Source of the DNA: Daucus carota subsp. sativus
Taxonomy: Eukaryota; Streptophyta; Magnoliopsida; Apiales; Apiaceae
Length of the DNA stretch: 64,000 nucleotides
Assembly (NCBI RefSeq): GCF_001625215.2
Contig: NC_030383.2
Coordinates: 13,838,779 to 13,902,778 of the forward strand
Direction: 5' to 3'
Part shown: in pieces, positions 45,001 to 56,395 of the stretch
How the letters are laid out: each line of letters opens with the position of its first letter
Numbering within the stretch: position 1 is the stretch's first letter
The notes under the pieces: generated by a model
Databases searched by the model: none
The model's input: only the letters and a program-made list of their open reading frames with translations
What the model was told of the DNA's origin: nothing
Made by a program: the position numbers and the translations under genes

Positions 45001-46167
45001 AAAAGTTGTGGCAGAAGGCTCGGATTTCTAAATGAAGGCACCGAAAAAGAAGAAACATCAAACAGTATCTGACACGCAAAACACATAATTTGTTTGATCC
45101 CTGGTATCAAACAGTATGTTCTAAATGTTAAGTGGGTTCAACCCAAGTCCCACATCGGAAAGATAAAGAAGATTTATCTTGAATATAAGCGGCCAAAGAA
45201 CTTCATTAGTATGAGGCCTTTTGGGAGGAGCTCGAAAACAAATCCGTGCGGGCTTGGCCACGGCCCAGAGCGGACAATATCATACTAATGCGGAGTTCAC
45301 GGGTGTTGCGCGGCCCAACAAGTGGTATCAGAGCCAGGTTAAGAAGTTGATCCCGGGGTTGCGGGCTGTAGTTGTGTGATGTGGGGGAGGCTCTCCAGAA
45401 CTACGATTGGAGGTCTTGGACGGCTTGTGTCGAAAGTCTTTCCGACAAAGGTGGTTGGACGGCGTGTCCCGCAAGATGAGGAATCAATGAGTAGCGGCGG
45501 TATAAGGGTCACAAGATTGGTGGTTCTTGGATTGAGGGGAGATTGTTAAGTGGGTTCAACCCAAGTCCCACATCGGAAAGATAAAGAAGATTTATCTTGA
45601 ATATAAGCAGCCAAAGAACTCCATTAGTATGAGGCCTTTTGGGAGGATTACTAATGCGGAGTTCACGGGTGTTGCGCGGCCCAACACTAAACACATATTT
45701 CATCTGAGTTTTCTGCTATGCTCACTTAAGGGGCATCTACAAACTTGTTGACCCATCTCAGGCTAATCAAACTTCTAAATACTCTTTGTCAAAAAAAAAA
45801 AAAAAAAAAACTTCTAAATACTCAATTTGTTTATTTTCAAGGTCAAACTCAGAAAAGCGCAAGAAACCCATTAGCATACACAAAGTTAGTAGGAGTACTA
45901 TGTTAGAAAGATTCGCAATAAATGTAATTTGAAAAAAGGAAGGCCATAAATATGTAAGTATGGAATACCAGTCTCGAGAATTAAGGCAAGAAATGAGTTT
46001 TTCTTCTTATGAAAAGCATTGAGACTGAGATAACCGGCCAGGAGAAGCAACAAGCCGGTGGCAAGACCTCCGCCAAGAGAAGCGGTGCTTCCTTTTCTGA
46101 TGAAACCAATGAGCCCCCCGCAACCTACAATCATCCCATATGGGATTGTGAAGCAAAAATCATGCAT
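42074..46167 (-). CDS. FAX: FATTY ACID EXPORT-like protein (TMEM14 family)
   Basis: Three exons: 45969-46167, 43740-43827 and 42074-42146; 119 residues. It begins MHDFCFTIPYGMIVGCGGLI, then FIRKGSTASLGGGLATGLLL, LLAGYLSLNAFHKKKNS, VCAAALTWVMGQRY, KIMPAGMVAGIS, and ends YLYKLATGGNHFPTKTE. This is the TMEM14 fold with about four membrane helices and Gly-rich motifs, at the normal short length without a plastid transit peptide, so it fits the FAX5/6/7-like group thought to sit in ER or other non-plastid membranes. Role in fatty-acid transport is by family. The upstream in-frame ATG (46260) would add 31 polar residues and is less likely. Introns hold a hAT element and a TRIM. Confidence 0.9.
42355..43212 (+). 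mobile_element. Truncated hAT transposon with 8-bp TSD in FAX intron
   Basis: The perfect 8-bp duplication ATGCCTAC (42347-42354 and 43213-43220) flanks ends CAGAGCCGGC and GACGGCCATG. Inside, 42821-43006 encodes MTGKRKHNSGCFKRKKKERQ, like the start of hAT transposases of the TTF-type zinc finger group. The rest of the transposase is deleted. Non-autonomous, moderately old. Confidence 0.75.
43828..45120. other. First intron of the FAX gene, left part
   Basis: AT-rich intron sequence. A segment near 44560-44775 has a GGGGGCATTTGGATC start and CCATTCC-like motifs and may be a degenerate hAT MITE. Nothing else recognised. Confidence 0.35.
45126..45686 (+). mobile_element. TRIM (terminal-repeat retrotransposon in miniature) in FAX intron
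   Basis: Direct terminal repeats of 195 bp (45126-45320) and 143 bp (45544-45686), each running TGTTAAGTGGG...GCGCGGCCCAACA. Just after the left repeat is a primer-binding site TGGTATCAGAGCC (complementary to initiator tRNA-Met), and before the right one a purine run GGGGAGA. The perfect 5-bp TSD CTAAA is at 45121-45125 and 45687-45691. The TCCCACATCGG motif is shared by several plant TRIM families; whether it is Cassandra is untested. Non-coding. Confidence 0.88.
45785..45807 (+). mobile_element. Ultra-short poly(A) retroposition insert (23 bp) with 16-bp TSD
   Basis: TTTGTC followed by a run of A's lies between two copies of AAACTTCTAAATACTC (45769-45784 and 45808-45823). This is the scar of an extremely 5'-truncated LINE/SINE insertion. 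Confidence 0.7.
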
Positions 46168-46606
46168 TTTCGGATCGTGGTGATAAATGAGCTTGGATTC
46201 GGTTAAGTTGAAGATTTTTGAGAGATGGTTGTGCTGTGCTGTTGTTGTTTCGTTGGTCAATTATGTACTATTGCTTAGTACAGTATTTCTTTTGACCAAC
46301 TCCACCGCGTTTTCTGTACTAGTTGCTAGCTGGGTCTTCCCCTTTGATTGCTTCTAAGCTTTTACTAATCACAATTGTGTTTGTGACTCTGTTTTTGAAA
46401 AATTAGTAATCACAATTTCACTAATTTTATTAGTCAAGATTGTGCTAAAAAAATTAGTCAAAATAAAATTTTATTTCGGAAAAATTTAATATTTATAAAA
46501 TAAATTTAAAATTAAATATTTGATAGATGTTCAATAATTGTTATATACAGATATAAGTTAATTTTTCCTGAAAAAAAAAGTACATTTGAAAATATGTCAC
46601 CTATGC
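46168..46606. promoter_or_regulatory. FAX upstream region
   Basis: Presumed 5' UTR and promoter on the minus strand, then AT-rich DNA with repeated ACTAATTTTT/ATTAGTCA blocks. The MULE inserted about 440 bp upstream of the FAX start. Confidence 0.4.
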
Positions 46607-47173
46607 TTAAAAAATGGGTTAAATATCAAGTAGGTGATTGATTGCGCCCGGATGACTCAGTTTGGTCACTGATTGAAAAAGTGACTCAAAGTAGTCACTC
46701 ATTTAATTAAAAAAGTCATTCCGTCAGTTTCAAATGAAAGAAGCAGTCAACTTTAACAAAAAGAGTTAAAATCACCGTTAGTGGGTGACTTGTCGCCTAA
46801 TAGGCTCCAGATGGCGCTGACTAGATAAAAAATAGAAAAAAAGGAAAAGAAACATGACGGGTTAAAAACCTAAGTAGCTCGACAGATACAAACATAGTTG
46901 ATGGAGAAGAAGCGGGAAGAGAAGAGCGATTGAGAAGGCCAACCCTAATCTCAGCCACGAGCGCGTTTCGACTGATTGAAGTTGTTCCTGTGCAAAACAT
47001 TGAAGCCCACTAAGTCACCATCACTGTAAGTCATCTTCGAACCTATATACGCAACTGTTGTAGTTAGGGTTTTTGAGTCATGACTGTTGGGTGATCATTT
47101 CTGTGTGTTTTTTTCATTTTTGTGTTGTCCTTACACCATTTGTATGTATAATCTTTAATTTTTGTATATAGGA

Positions 47174-50100
47174 ATGGATTCTAGGGTTTTAATCTATCTG
47201 CATCATCACGGGGACTTTACCTCTGCAACCTTTAAGGGAAATGCTAATTATGTAGGGGGTAAAGTAGATATTATGGAGAATGTGGATACAAACAAGCTAA
47301 CCATGCTTACCATCCAAAGCTATTCACTGAAATACAAATATAGCAGGACAGATTTTGTGTATTTCCAAACTGATGGCCATAGCTTTAGGAAGGGCATTAG
47401 GCTAGTATATGATGATGATTCGCTTAGTAACTTGATTAGGGTGTCTTTGCCTTACAAAAGAATCAATTTATTTGTGAATCATAAAAAAAGGTTCAGTCAC
47501 TCCTCTGTCCCTGATGAGAGTGTTGGTGTTGGTGTTGGGGGGACAGAGGAAGATGTGTTTAGCGAAGATGATAGTGATGATGACCCCCTGTATGAATACA
47601 ATAGCGAGGATGAAACTGATGAGGAGCTTGTAACTGCTAGAACTGAGAGGGGGAAACACAAAGATGCTAGTTCAGGGAGTTCAGGGGATGAGTATGATGA
47701 GAATGAGTATGTTAGTGATGAACTTAGGTCTGAAAAATCATCAAGTGAAGATGAAAACATTAAAAAAGGATATGTTGGCATTCCTCCTGGTAACAAAAAA
47801 AAGAAAAAACCAACTGTGTTCAATCCTGAGAAAGATGGGGATGTTAAATGGGAAGTTGGTCTGAAATTCTCTTCCATGGCAGAGTTTAGAAAAGCTGTTA
47901 GAGCATATGGCATTAAAGAGAGAAGGGCTCTTCATTTTATAACAAATGATAGTAAGAGGGCCCAAGTAGGATGTGAGAAAGGGTGCACCTTCTACCTCTG
48001 GTGTAGTAAGATAGAGGGTTCTGAAACTGTCCAAATCAAGACCTGCCTTGATTCTCATCTTTGCATAAAACCATATCACAATAAACTTGTGAGTGTCAAG
48101 TATTTAATAGACTTGTATGGGGAGAGAATCAGAAAAAACCCTCTATGGAAGGTGAAAGAGATGCAACAGACCATAAGGGAAGAGCTTGAAATTGATGTCC
48201 CTAGGGTGAAGTGTTCAAGGGTTAGACAAGCATCACTTGCAGGGGTTGTTGAGTCTTTGAAAGACCATTACTCAAGGGTGTGGGATTTTGGGTATGAATT
48301 GCTGAAAAATGATCCCAAAAACACAGTTGACATTAGGACTAGCAGGGTTACTGAAGAATCAGAGAATAAATTCCAAAGAATTTACATATGCTATTATGCA
48401 ATGAAGGAAGGTTGGAAGCTAGGTTGTAGACCAATTATAGGCCTTGAGGGCTGTTTTCTGAAAAATGTGTATGGGGGTCAACTGTTAAGTGCTGTAGGAA
48501 GGGATGGTAATAACAATATGTATCCAGTTGCATATGCAATTGTGGAGTCTGAGAATACTGACAGCTGGATGTGGTTTATTAGCCTACTTCGAGAGGATTT
48601 AACACTTGGAGCTGGAAATCAATTTACAATAATCAGTGATCAGCAAAAGGTAATGTAATTTTGGGTGATTTCTCTTAAGTTCCATTGAGTATAAATTATT
48701 TCATTATTAACCAATTTTTTAATGTCAATTGCAGGGATTGATTAATGCAGTGAAGGAATTGTTGCCACTAGCTGAGCACAGACTTTGCACAAGGCATTTG
48801 TATGCAAATTTTAGGAAAAGGTGATATATTAAATGCACACACAGTTGTATTCTTTTTGCTGTATTTGGTAACATTTTCCTTTCTACAGGTTTCCTCAGGT
48901 GTCTGTGAAGAGTTGTTTTTGGGATGCTGTGTGTGCTACATATCCAGCACAGTATCATAAGGCAATGAAGCAGCTGTGCAGAATTTCCAAAAATGCCCAT
49001 GATGAGCTGATAAAGCTAGAACCAACTGCTTGGTCCAAAGCTTTTTTCCAAAAACACTCTTTTGCAGATAATGTTGAAAACAACATGTCTGAGTGTTTCA
49101 ATGCTTGGATCATAAATGAGAGGTATTCAAATTTAATGCTTTAATGTCTGAGTATTTTTATTGTATTTCAATGCATTAATGCTTTAATGCTTTAATTCAT
49201 TTTTTATTTGTGTTTTTAGGTACATGCCACTGCTGAACATGATTCAGGACATCCACTTCAAATTAATGAAGAGAATAAGGCTAAACAGGGAGAACATGAT
49301 GGGTAAGGACATAGAGATTTGCCCGAGGATTAAGACTAAGCTTGATCTTAATGTCAAATTTTCTAGAAAGTGGCAAGCTAGATGGGATGGAGATAAAAAA
49401 TACATGGTCAGGAGTGGGAGAAAGTCTGTTACAGTTAATTTGGAGGAAAGAACTTGTGATTGCAGGGCATGGGAGTTAACAGGAATCCCATGCCCCCATG
49501 TTGTGGCTGCTATTCATGACAGAAGACATCAACCCATAGCATATGTATCACCCTACTACTCAAAGGAGATGTACATGAAATCTTACAGCATTTCTTTAAG
49601 TGCTTTAAGAGGTGAAGACTTTTGGGAGGAGAAAAACATGGCACCAATGCTACCACCAGATATGCCTAAGAAGCTAAGGGGAAGGCCTAAAAGGCTAAGA
49701 AGGAGGGAGGAATGGGAAGGATGTCGTCAAAACAGGAGTCAAGCTAAAGAGGATGTCCAGGGATTGCAAAAACTAACTAGTGGAAAGAAGATGCATTGTA
49801 GCAATTGCAGGTTGGCTGGACACAAGAAACCAAATTGTCCACTGCTCAAAAAGACAAGTGAAGGTGCAAGGGAAGGACAAGCTGCAGAGGGAGAAGCACA
49901 AGGTGCACAAGGGGAAGAAGTTCCAGTTGAAGTGACATCTGAAGTTCAAAGGCAGCCTGCAACTAAGTTGTCAATTAGAAGGAAAGCAAGGCCAGGAGTG
50001 GTAATTAAAGAGCCAACTGCACAAGGATCTCAATTTTCAACTACACCACCTACTGCCTCTAAGGAGAAGGAAAAAGTCTGTACAAAGAGGCAAGAAAGGC

Positions 50101-50504
50101 CATTCTGGATGCAGAATAAAAGAAAGAAATGTGCTACACAAGAGACTACAAAATCTGCTGACATTGAGAAAGGTGCTGGCAATGAAGATTTTGTGATGGA
50201 GAAGATTGATCATCCAGATGAGAAGGAAAGGGAGAGGCTAGAAAATTTCAGGGCCAACCTCATTGGAATTGGTTTGGGGAAGTTGTTCATGCCCACACCT
50301 GGCTTCAAAAACATGGACCACCAACACAATGGAACTCCAGCTGCAGATACTCCTCCAGTTCAAGAAGATTTTGATGCTGATGAAGAGAATGAAAGTGACG
50401 AAGACCAGCCCTTAAGCATAAGGAGGAGCACAAGACTATCAATGAAGACCAAGTTCAAATTCACCAATACCCCTGAGACTACAATTAATTTGGATGCAGA
50501 GTGA
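47174..50504 (+). CDS. MuDR-type (Mutator-like) transposase, full length
   Basis: Exons 47174-48649, 48735-48820, 48889-49122 and 49220-50504; all GT-AG and in phase, 1026 residues. A 5' UTR intron (donor ACT|GTAAGTC at about 47025, acceptor ATATAG at 47171) precedes the ATG. Order: PB1-like N-terminus; acidic linker; MuDR DNA-binding domain (KWEVGLKFSSMAEFRKAV, about 222-290); MULE catalytic region (about 415-640) with GGQLLSAVGRDGNNNMYPVA and TIISDQQKG; SWIM finger CDCRAWELTGIPCPH (about 677); CCHC knuckle CSNCRLAGHKKPNC (about 791). Oddity: the position usually read as the first catalytic Asp (DGCFLK) is Glu425 here (GLEGCFLK). Otherwise it looks functional: cut-and-paste transposition acting on the 127-bp TIRs. 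Confidence 0.92.
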
Positions 50505-50803
50505 TGGATGTTTAATTTAAATTATATGGCTTATTAACATTATTAAGCTAAAGCCTGATGATTTGAACATCTCTTTTGTGGGAAGCTTGTATGCTTTTGC
50601 TAACAACTTTTTTGGGAACCTTGTCTGCTTTTTTGGGAATCATGTTTATATGCTTAACACTATCAGGCTATGTAATGGATGATATTTTTTGGGAATATAA
50701 TTTGCCAAGTCTTCAGTCAAATAAGCTTTTGTTCATTAAGCATAAGCATTACATTAAGCATAGAAATTACATACATTCATTTGATTTGCCACTAGCATTG
50801 CAA

Positions 50804-51214
50804 CTACATTAACTTCTGGAAAACAACCAACAACATAGCCATTAAACCACCTATAGCAATCCAGTAAATCCATACATACTTAGCATTTGTTTCTTCCAAA
50901 GCTTTGGCCTTCTTCTTGTTTGTTGCTAGCTTACCTTCAAGCATGGACACTTTTTCTTCAAGTAGGGCAATTTTCTCTTCCAGATAAATCCTTCTGTTAT
51001 TTAGTTGGGTTATGACATCACCATGCCATCCTTCAGTCTCAACATCAAACCATTCAAAGTAATCGCATCTGCTATCCTGCGGTTGGCAACAAGTATAAAA
51101 CCTTCGACCTGGATTCTTCAAAGACCAAGAAGTGTACATCTTTGCCTTCTTCCCGCAATCACAGACATAAATGCTAGCAGAAGCTCGAGATGATCTTTCT
51201 GAGTTAATTGACAT
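50804..51214 (-). CDS. GRF zinc-finger, coiled-coil, tail-anchored protein carried by the MULE
   Basis: A single exon of 136 residues. Residues 18-57 form a GRF-type zinc finger: CDCGKKAKMYTSWSLKNPGR followed by FYTCC, then C50 and YFEWFD. A coiled coil follows (about 68-112, LEEKIALLEEKVSMLEGKLA) and a C-terminal hydrophobic helix (about 114-134, WIYWIAIGGLMAMLLVVF), so it is probably tail-anchored. It lies inside the TIRs, converges on the transposase gene (300 bp between stops) and has its own TATA-like box (about 51330-51340) near the right TIR. This is the layout of maize mudrA/mudrB, but I see no likeness to MURB. GRF fingers bind single-stranded nucleic acid in other proteins; the role here is unknown. 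It may be a captured host gene. Confidence 0.8.
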   Translation of the reverse strand: MSINSERSSRASASIYVCDCGKKAKMYTSWSLKNPGRRFYTCCQPQDSRCDYFEWFDVETEGWHGDVITQLNNRRIYLEEKIALLEEKVSMLEGKLATNKKKAKALEETNAKYVWIYWIAIGGLMAMLLVVFQKLM

Positions 51215-51567
51215 GGGGCTTTCGAAAATCAGATTGTTTGAAGATTACGTGTGGAAAGAATTACATATTCAGTGAAAACACACTAGATTTGGGGGTTAAA
51301 TATGAAGAACCCTAAACCTATGTTGTCTGTGTATATACTCCATCTGTAAAGATAGCCGTTAGTTTAGAACGAGCAGTCCACGTAGGCGCCACCTAAGATG
51401 TGCTACCCATGTCATCAGCTGACCATTAGCTTCTTTCATTTGAAACTGACGGAATGACTTTTTTAATTAAATGAGTGACTACTTTGAGTCACTTTTCCAA
51501 TCAGTGACCAAACTGAGTCATCCGGGCGCAATCAATCACCTACTTGATATTTAACCCCTTAAAAAAT

Positions 51568-52060
51568 AAGATAAGCGGAGGTGTTTGCCAGCTTATATGT
51601 ACCCAACTTATTCCTATCATTGGTTTAACGAATTTATAAATCAATTTTCCACTTATAAGTCAGAATATTTAAAGTTGAGAATTTTATCTTTTTAAGTGAT
51701 TTATTTTTATCTTTAATATATAATTTTACAAATATATAGAGGACCCGTTGATAATTATAATAATTTATCATCATATTAATAATTTTTATACCCAACAAAA
51801 TTTAAACACCAAAAACATTATTGAAAGATGTAAAATAAAAATTATTTCTTACTTATAATTAACTTCTCATTTATAAACAATAAACACTCTTTAAATTACA
51901 TCTCGCAGTTTATATATTAATAAAAATTATTATTTGTATTTTTATTAAATAAAATATATATCACGTTTTCTAAACACTTTCCTTCAACCAGTTTCCAGAT
52001 GGGAAGAATAATATTTCAGTGACTTTAACTAAACACATATAAACAGGACAAGTAGAACAT
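51568..52060. other. AT-rich intergenic DNA
   Basis: No gene or clear element between the MULE and the next MITE. Confidence 0.4.
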
Positions 52061-52062
52061 TC

Positions 52063-52525
52063 GGGGATCGTTTGTTTCGCCTAGTGATCGTTTGTTTCGC
52101 CTAGTGGTATGAGGTTGGAATTAGAAATCGGGTTAAGATAGTATGGGTTTAAGGTATCATATCTCTCATATCATGTGTTTGGTTGGATTCTGGAATCAAT
52201 ATATCCAAATTTTTTAAAAAAATCTATTATTAATTTGTGTTAATTAAAAAAATATAAAAAATATTATTATTGTATATTTTTGCAGCATTAATTATTGTTG
52301 TAATAAAAATTAATATTTAATTACTAAAACAGAGACAAAAAATCAAAAATGAAATTGATTCTCATACCCTTCGTCTCATACCCACCTCCTCCACTGGATA
52401 TCAAAAACCCATACTTCGGGAGTTTGAGGTATAGATTTGAAGCTTAAATTTTTACAACCAAATATGGATTTGGAATGAATAAAAACCCATACCTGATTAC
52501 AGATTCCCGTCAACCAAACGACCCC
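52063..52525. mobile_element. Probable hAT MITE
   Basis: Ends GGGGATCGTTTG and CAAACGACCCC in inverse orientation. The left end carries a tandem copy of GATCGTTTGTTTCGCCTAGT. No clear 8-bp duplication. Confidence 0.5.
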
Positions 52526-52909
52526 TTAGGAGATTTAATGAAGAAATTTATCAAACAAATTATTCGATGCCACATTCCATAACCATTTAACACAATGTGC
52601 GGAGAGAATACTTGGTTAAATACATTGCTTCTTTGAAATCGAATTAAGAAATAAGTATGCTAAAACCAGATTCCAGAGGCCACACTAAAGGCTGCAGCCG
52701 TGTAGCTGTATCTTTCAGGGCAGCAGAATCATGAAGGCTTGACGTACTTTTGTATGCTGTTGCATTCAATTACATTACCAAAAAACATATTACACTTACA
52801 TACAGTACAATCAACACAGGGGTTGCTCAACTCCCAACACATTTCCAGTGGCATCAAAGTGGGAATTAGTTTCGCAATGCTCTACTTTGGAATTAGAAGT
52901 TTAATCAGT
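52526..52909. other. 3' flank of the purple acid phosphatase gene
   Basis: Likely 3' UTR and poly(A) region of the minus-strand phosphatase gene. Nothing else recognised. Confidence 0.4.
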
Positions 52910-55900
52910 TCATGGTGCCACGAGTTTTTCTTTTAGTTCATAATTCTTCATATCGACACATCCTGAACTCACCAAAGAAGTTATCCAGACTTGATCAGAC
53001 CTCACTGGTTCATCATCATCGTTCCTATGCCAACTCCAAAAGGCATGACTTGAATTCACCATCTTCAGCTCTCCATGACCAAAGCTCGCCTCACGGAAGA
53101 CGGACCACTCTGGCACTGGGTCTTTATACCTATCATCAAGAGTTACAGAATATGAAATTTGTTTACTAAGTGAATAAACAATAGCAAGGATAGTTTTGAG
53201 CAAAATAATGTGTGTGTGTTGTTTTGCAATTCTAACTGGAGGCTTGACCGTCTAACAGAGCACACTAAGATATACTTGTATATCTTTATAAAATTAGCTT
53301 GACAACTGAGAACCTACTTGTTTGCTAATCCTTCTTGGTTCCCTCCATCACCAATTGTTATGTGGACAGCACCACAGGGATCTGATTTACCTTGGTAAAC
53401 ACGTTTCTGAGAGATAGAAAGGCAGATTTCAGTAACATCTCGTCTATTTTACGCAATAATTATAAGATACAAGCATTACCGAACGTTCATAAGCATGGAC
53501 ATGGCCTGCTAACACTATATCTGCACCAGCGGCATAAAGTAATGGCTCCATAGCAGACATCATCCTATCTCCTTCACGTTGATGAGCAGTGTTACTATTA
53601 TACCATGGAACATGGAACAGTGCAAGTAGCCATGGCGTCCTTTTACGGTCCACTTTTAGCAGATCAGCCTGCAATATTGAAAAGCATTAACATTCTTACA
53701 GAAAACAAAAGAAAGGTTGAGATTTATCACCAAAAAAGAAATTAGATTTTTAAATATATGAAAAAGAAAACATGTTCTGTTTACTTCTTGCAATTAGCAG
53801 AACTATACGGTGTTATTATGTTTAGGAGTTTTCATCAGGACAGCATGAATTAGATGCACATAAAGTCGATGAGGTTTTTATTTGAGATTATAAAAAGGTC
53901 TATACTTGCAGGTTTCCGCCACTTAAAAATACAGTGGGGAGCAATACTTTCATGAACAAGCTAAACAATTAAAGATCATATGTAGCCCTGTTCTAGATTA
54001 GATACTCTCTCCGTTCCTTGTTACTTTTCCCATTTCACATGTCGGCATTGTTTATAATATGAGACAAATTATTAATTTACGGCTAATCTATAAGACTAAA
54101 TATAGTTATGAGTGATCTTATTGAATTCGTATTCATGAGTACTTTTTTTTTGTCATATATTCATGAGTACTTTAATATTTATTACTAATATGAAATTAAA
54201 GATATTAACGATCAAAAGTGTGCGTTGGCAAACGTGAAAAGGACAAATGAGAAAAGTATTATGGGACGGAGGGAGTAATTTTCATGATGCATACCAACCT
54301 TTAGCCAGCTGTATTGATCAGAATCTTCCTCATAGTCAGCGTACGAACCAAGCATGATTGCATGAACTCCTGCAACTTCAAAAGAGTAATAGAGATTTGA
54401 ACTTGATCCACTCTCTTCAAATGGCATTTTCCATCTAGCATTGTAAGATTCAAACCCATCTTTTAGTAATGGTATACTCTCTTCTTCATGATTCCCTTCT
54501 GTAACCATCCATGGCCTTGCACTAGCAAGTGGCTGCACCAACTCACCAAATGAGTCCCACCGGTGCTGCAAGTAATTCGCATATGAAAGGTCACCGGGGA
54601 GCATATGCACATCATAATTGCACTGCCCTATGTGATCTAGTGTTGACTTAGTCCAGCCAGTTTGACCCATATCGCCAGCAACAGCAAAAGTTATTGGAAA
54701 CTTCGATGGAGGGGTCTTGAGCTGGAACTCAGGACCTTGTCCTCCGCATCGGTAGTAGTAAATGCTGTTAGGTTCTAGTGGACCAATAACACTATGGTGT
54801 ATTGTCCCTGACTTATAAAATAGATATTTGTAAGAAGTAGTCTCTCCTTCAGCTATAGAACTGTATTCCCCAGGTGATTTTCCATATTCGACAGTCGAAG
54901 GAGATGATTTATCAGTAGTGACCCATGAGACTCGCATGTAGTTATTTCCAGCCAAAGAGATGTGAACCTGAAATATGAGTTTTGTGGAACCAAGTCTCTC
55001 AGAAACTCAACTCAAACTTAAAACCAACAAGCATAGGGCATCCGACTTCATATGTAGGGGAATATAAACATCAAGATCAACATTTATGCTCCGTCCGCCT
55101 GGAAAAATATATCTTTTGCAGAAAATTGTACCATCCGCGCAGGCAAATATTTTATCGGATTTTCTAGTGTGTGCCCATGGGCACACACTAACAACTACTT
55201 TCTAATTAAGTGGTGGATTTTTATTGGTTCTCATTTCATGAATAACGATGGCCCTCTGCATGCACAAAAATCTCTACCAATCAAAATCCTCCACCTAATT
55301 AAAAAGTAGTTGTTAGTGTGTGCCCATGGACACACACTAGAAAGACCCATATTTTATATATAGGTAGTCATAATCTTCTCATTCCTAATTCCTACTCAGT
55401 TACCAGACAGTACTTAAAGTAAAGAATATATGAAGTCATTTGGATTTTCACTCATCCCTCCTACATATCCATATTTTGTGGTTTTAGTTGATGTCCAAGT
55501 AAAATGCCAATTCTACCCCATCCCATTAATTCCAATCAAAGGAAGTTTTAGATTATGAAACTTCTAAGAGCAAGTCCAATGCAAGATGTAAAATAGCTAT
55601 AGTTACTGTTATAATTTAGCACTAAAAAGTGTTTTTCATTGTTAAAATAGAACTTCAACTCCAATGCTAGATGCATTTTGCATCCAAATAATTCCAAATT
55701 CAAGTAACTTTAGTCCCTCTCTCCTAAACTTTATTTAAAGTTCACCACTATACATACCAATTATAGTTAGTTGATGATGTGGCATGGATGCATAAATGCA
55801 TCCTTGGTTTCAAATTTAGAACCAAAGATGCATATATGCATATTTGCATCCAAATATAGAACCCCATTGGAGTTGAGATTTTTAGCATTTGATTTCAAAT

Positions 55901-56395
55901 TATAGAAATGGCACCACTTATAACATTGCATTGGACTTGCTCTAACATTTACTACAGTAATACATAAACTTCATCATTATGAAAGCAGACATAATCACTT
56001 AATGGTTTGCAGAATGCTAATGTAATTTTGTTTATTATTAATACAATCGATAGATTACTACCACATAAATACATAATCACTTGGTACACCACCACTTGAT
56101 AAATGGATTAAATATAATAAACATTATAAGTAGAAATCAATGAGGAACACATAAAATACGAAAACCCGAGATCTAAATAAAATTTAAAAACAAAGAAACG
56201 AAGGGAACTTACCTGTTGGGGAAGCTTAGAAGAAGATTTGGAACGAAAATCAAAGTGAAGAGTTTGACGAGGAGGTGGTCGGACATAATTATCGGCCGTC
56301 GAGATTTCAAAAAACGTTAGAACTAACAAAAACAGACATAACATTAGATTTGCTGCTGCTGCTGCTTTCGGCATCTGGGTATTTACTGGATTCAC
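52910..56395 (-). CDS. PAP: Purple acid phosphatase (plant PAP18/20/21/22-like)
   Basis: Five exons: 56213-56395, 54299-54967, 53480-53668, 53318-53406 and 52910-53129; 449 residues, normal for this low-mass group. A signal peptide (LMLCLFLLVLTFF, about 17-29) precedes a fibronectin-like domain (MRVSWVTTD) and the metallophosphatase domain. All metal ligands are present: GDMGQT (Asp160), GDLSYAN (Asp187, Tyr190), GNHEEE (Asn220, His221), LFHVPWY (His303) and GHVHAYER (His340, His342). Expected to be a secreted or vacuolar Fe(III)-metal phosphomonoesterase that scavenges phosphate. ATG at 56374 is an alternative start. Introns hold several MITEs, including one abutting exon 2 (54005-54275). 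Confidence 0.94.
54005..54275. mobile_element. Stowaway MITE in PAP intron 2
   Basis: Ends CTCTCTCCGTTCC...GGGACGGAGGGAG with TA duplications (54003-54004 and 54276-54277). It ends only 23 bp from the exon 2 donor. A tiny poly(A) insert sits inside it. Confidence 0.85.
54144..54160 (-). mobile_element. Ultra-short poly(A) retroposition scar inside the Stowaway
   Basis: A T-run followed by GTCATAT lies between two copies of ATTCATGAGTACTTT (54131-54145 and 54159-54173; the limit is blurred by the T-run). On the minus strand it reads TGAC plus poly(A), matching the tail TTTGTC-poly(A) at 45785 in kind. Confidence 0.55.
55164..55340. mobile_element. Palindrome-ended MITE in PAP intron 1
   Basis: Long inverted ends starting CTAGTGTGTGCCCATGG and including ACACTAACAACTACTTT and ATTAGGTGGAGGATTTT-like stretches, about 65 bp each. 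Each end also contains an internal hairpin GTGTGCCCATGGGCACAC. Superfamily uncertain. Confidence 0.7.
55568..55942. mobile_element. PIF/Harbinger-type MITE in PAP intron 1
   Basis: Ends GAGCAAGTCCAATGC...GCATTGGACTTGCTC with TAA duplications at 55565-55567 and 55943-55945. 375 bp, with repeated GATGCA motifs inside. Confidence 0.85.

Larger units (their letters stand above)
46616..51558. mobile_element. Nearly intact autonomous-type MuDR-like element with two convergent genes
   Basis: 4943 bp. TIRs of about 127 bp beginning GGGTTAAATATCAAGTAGG at each end differ by one substitution and one extra terminal G. The 9-bp TSD TTAAAAAAT is perfect (46607-46615 and 51559-51567). It holds an uninterrupted four-exon transposase gene (plus) and, converging from the other TIR, a GRF zinc-finger gene (minus). 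TIR and TSD state point to very recent insertion. Confidence 0.93.
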
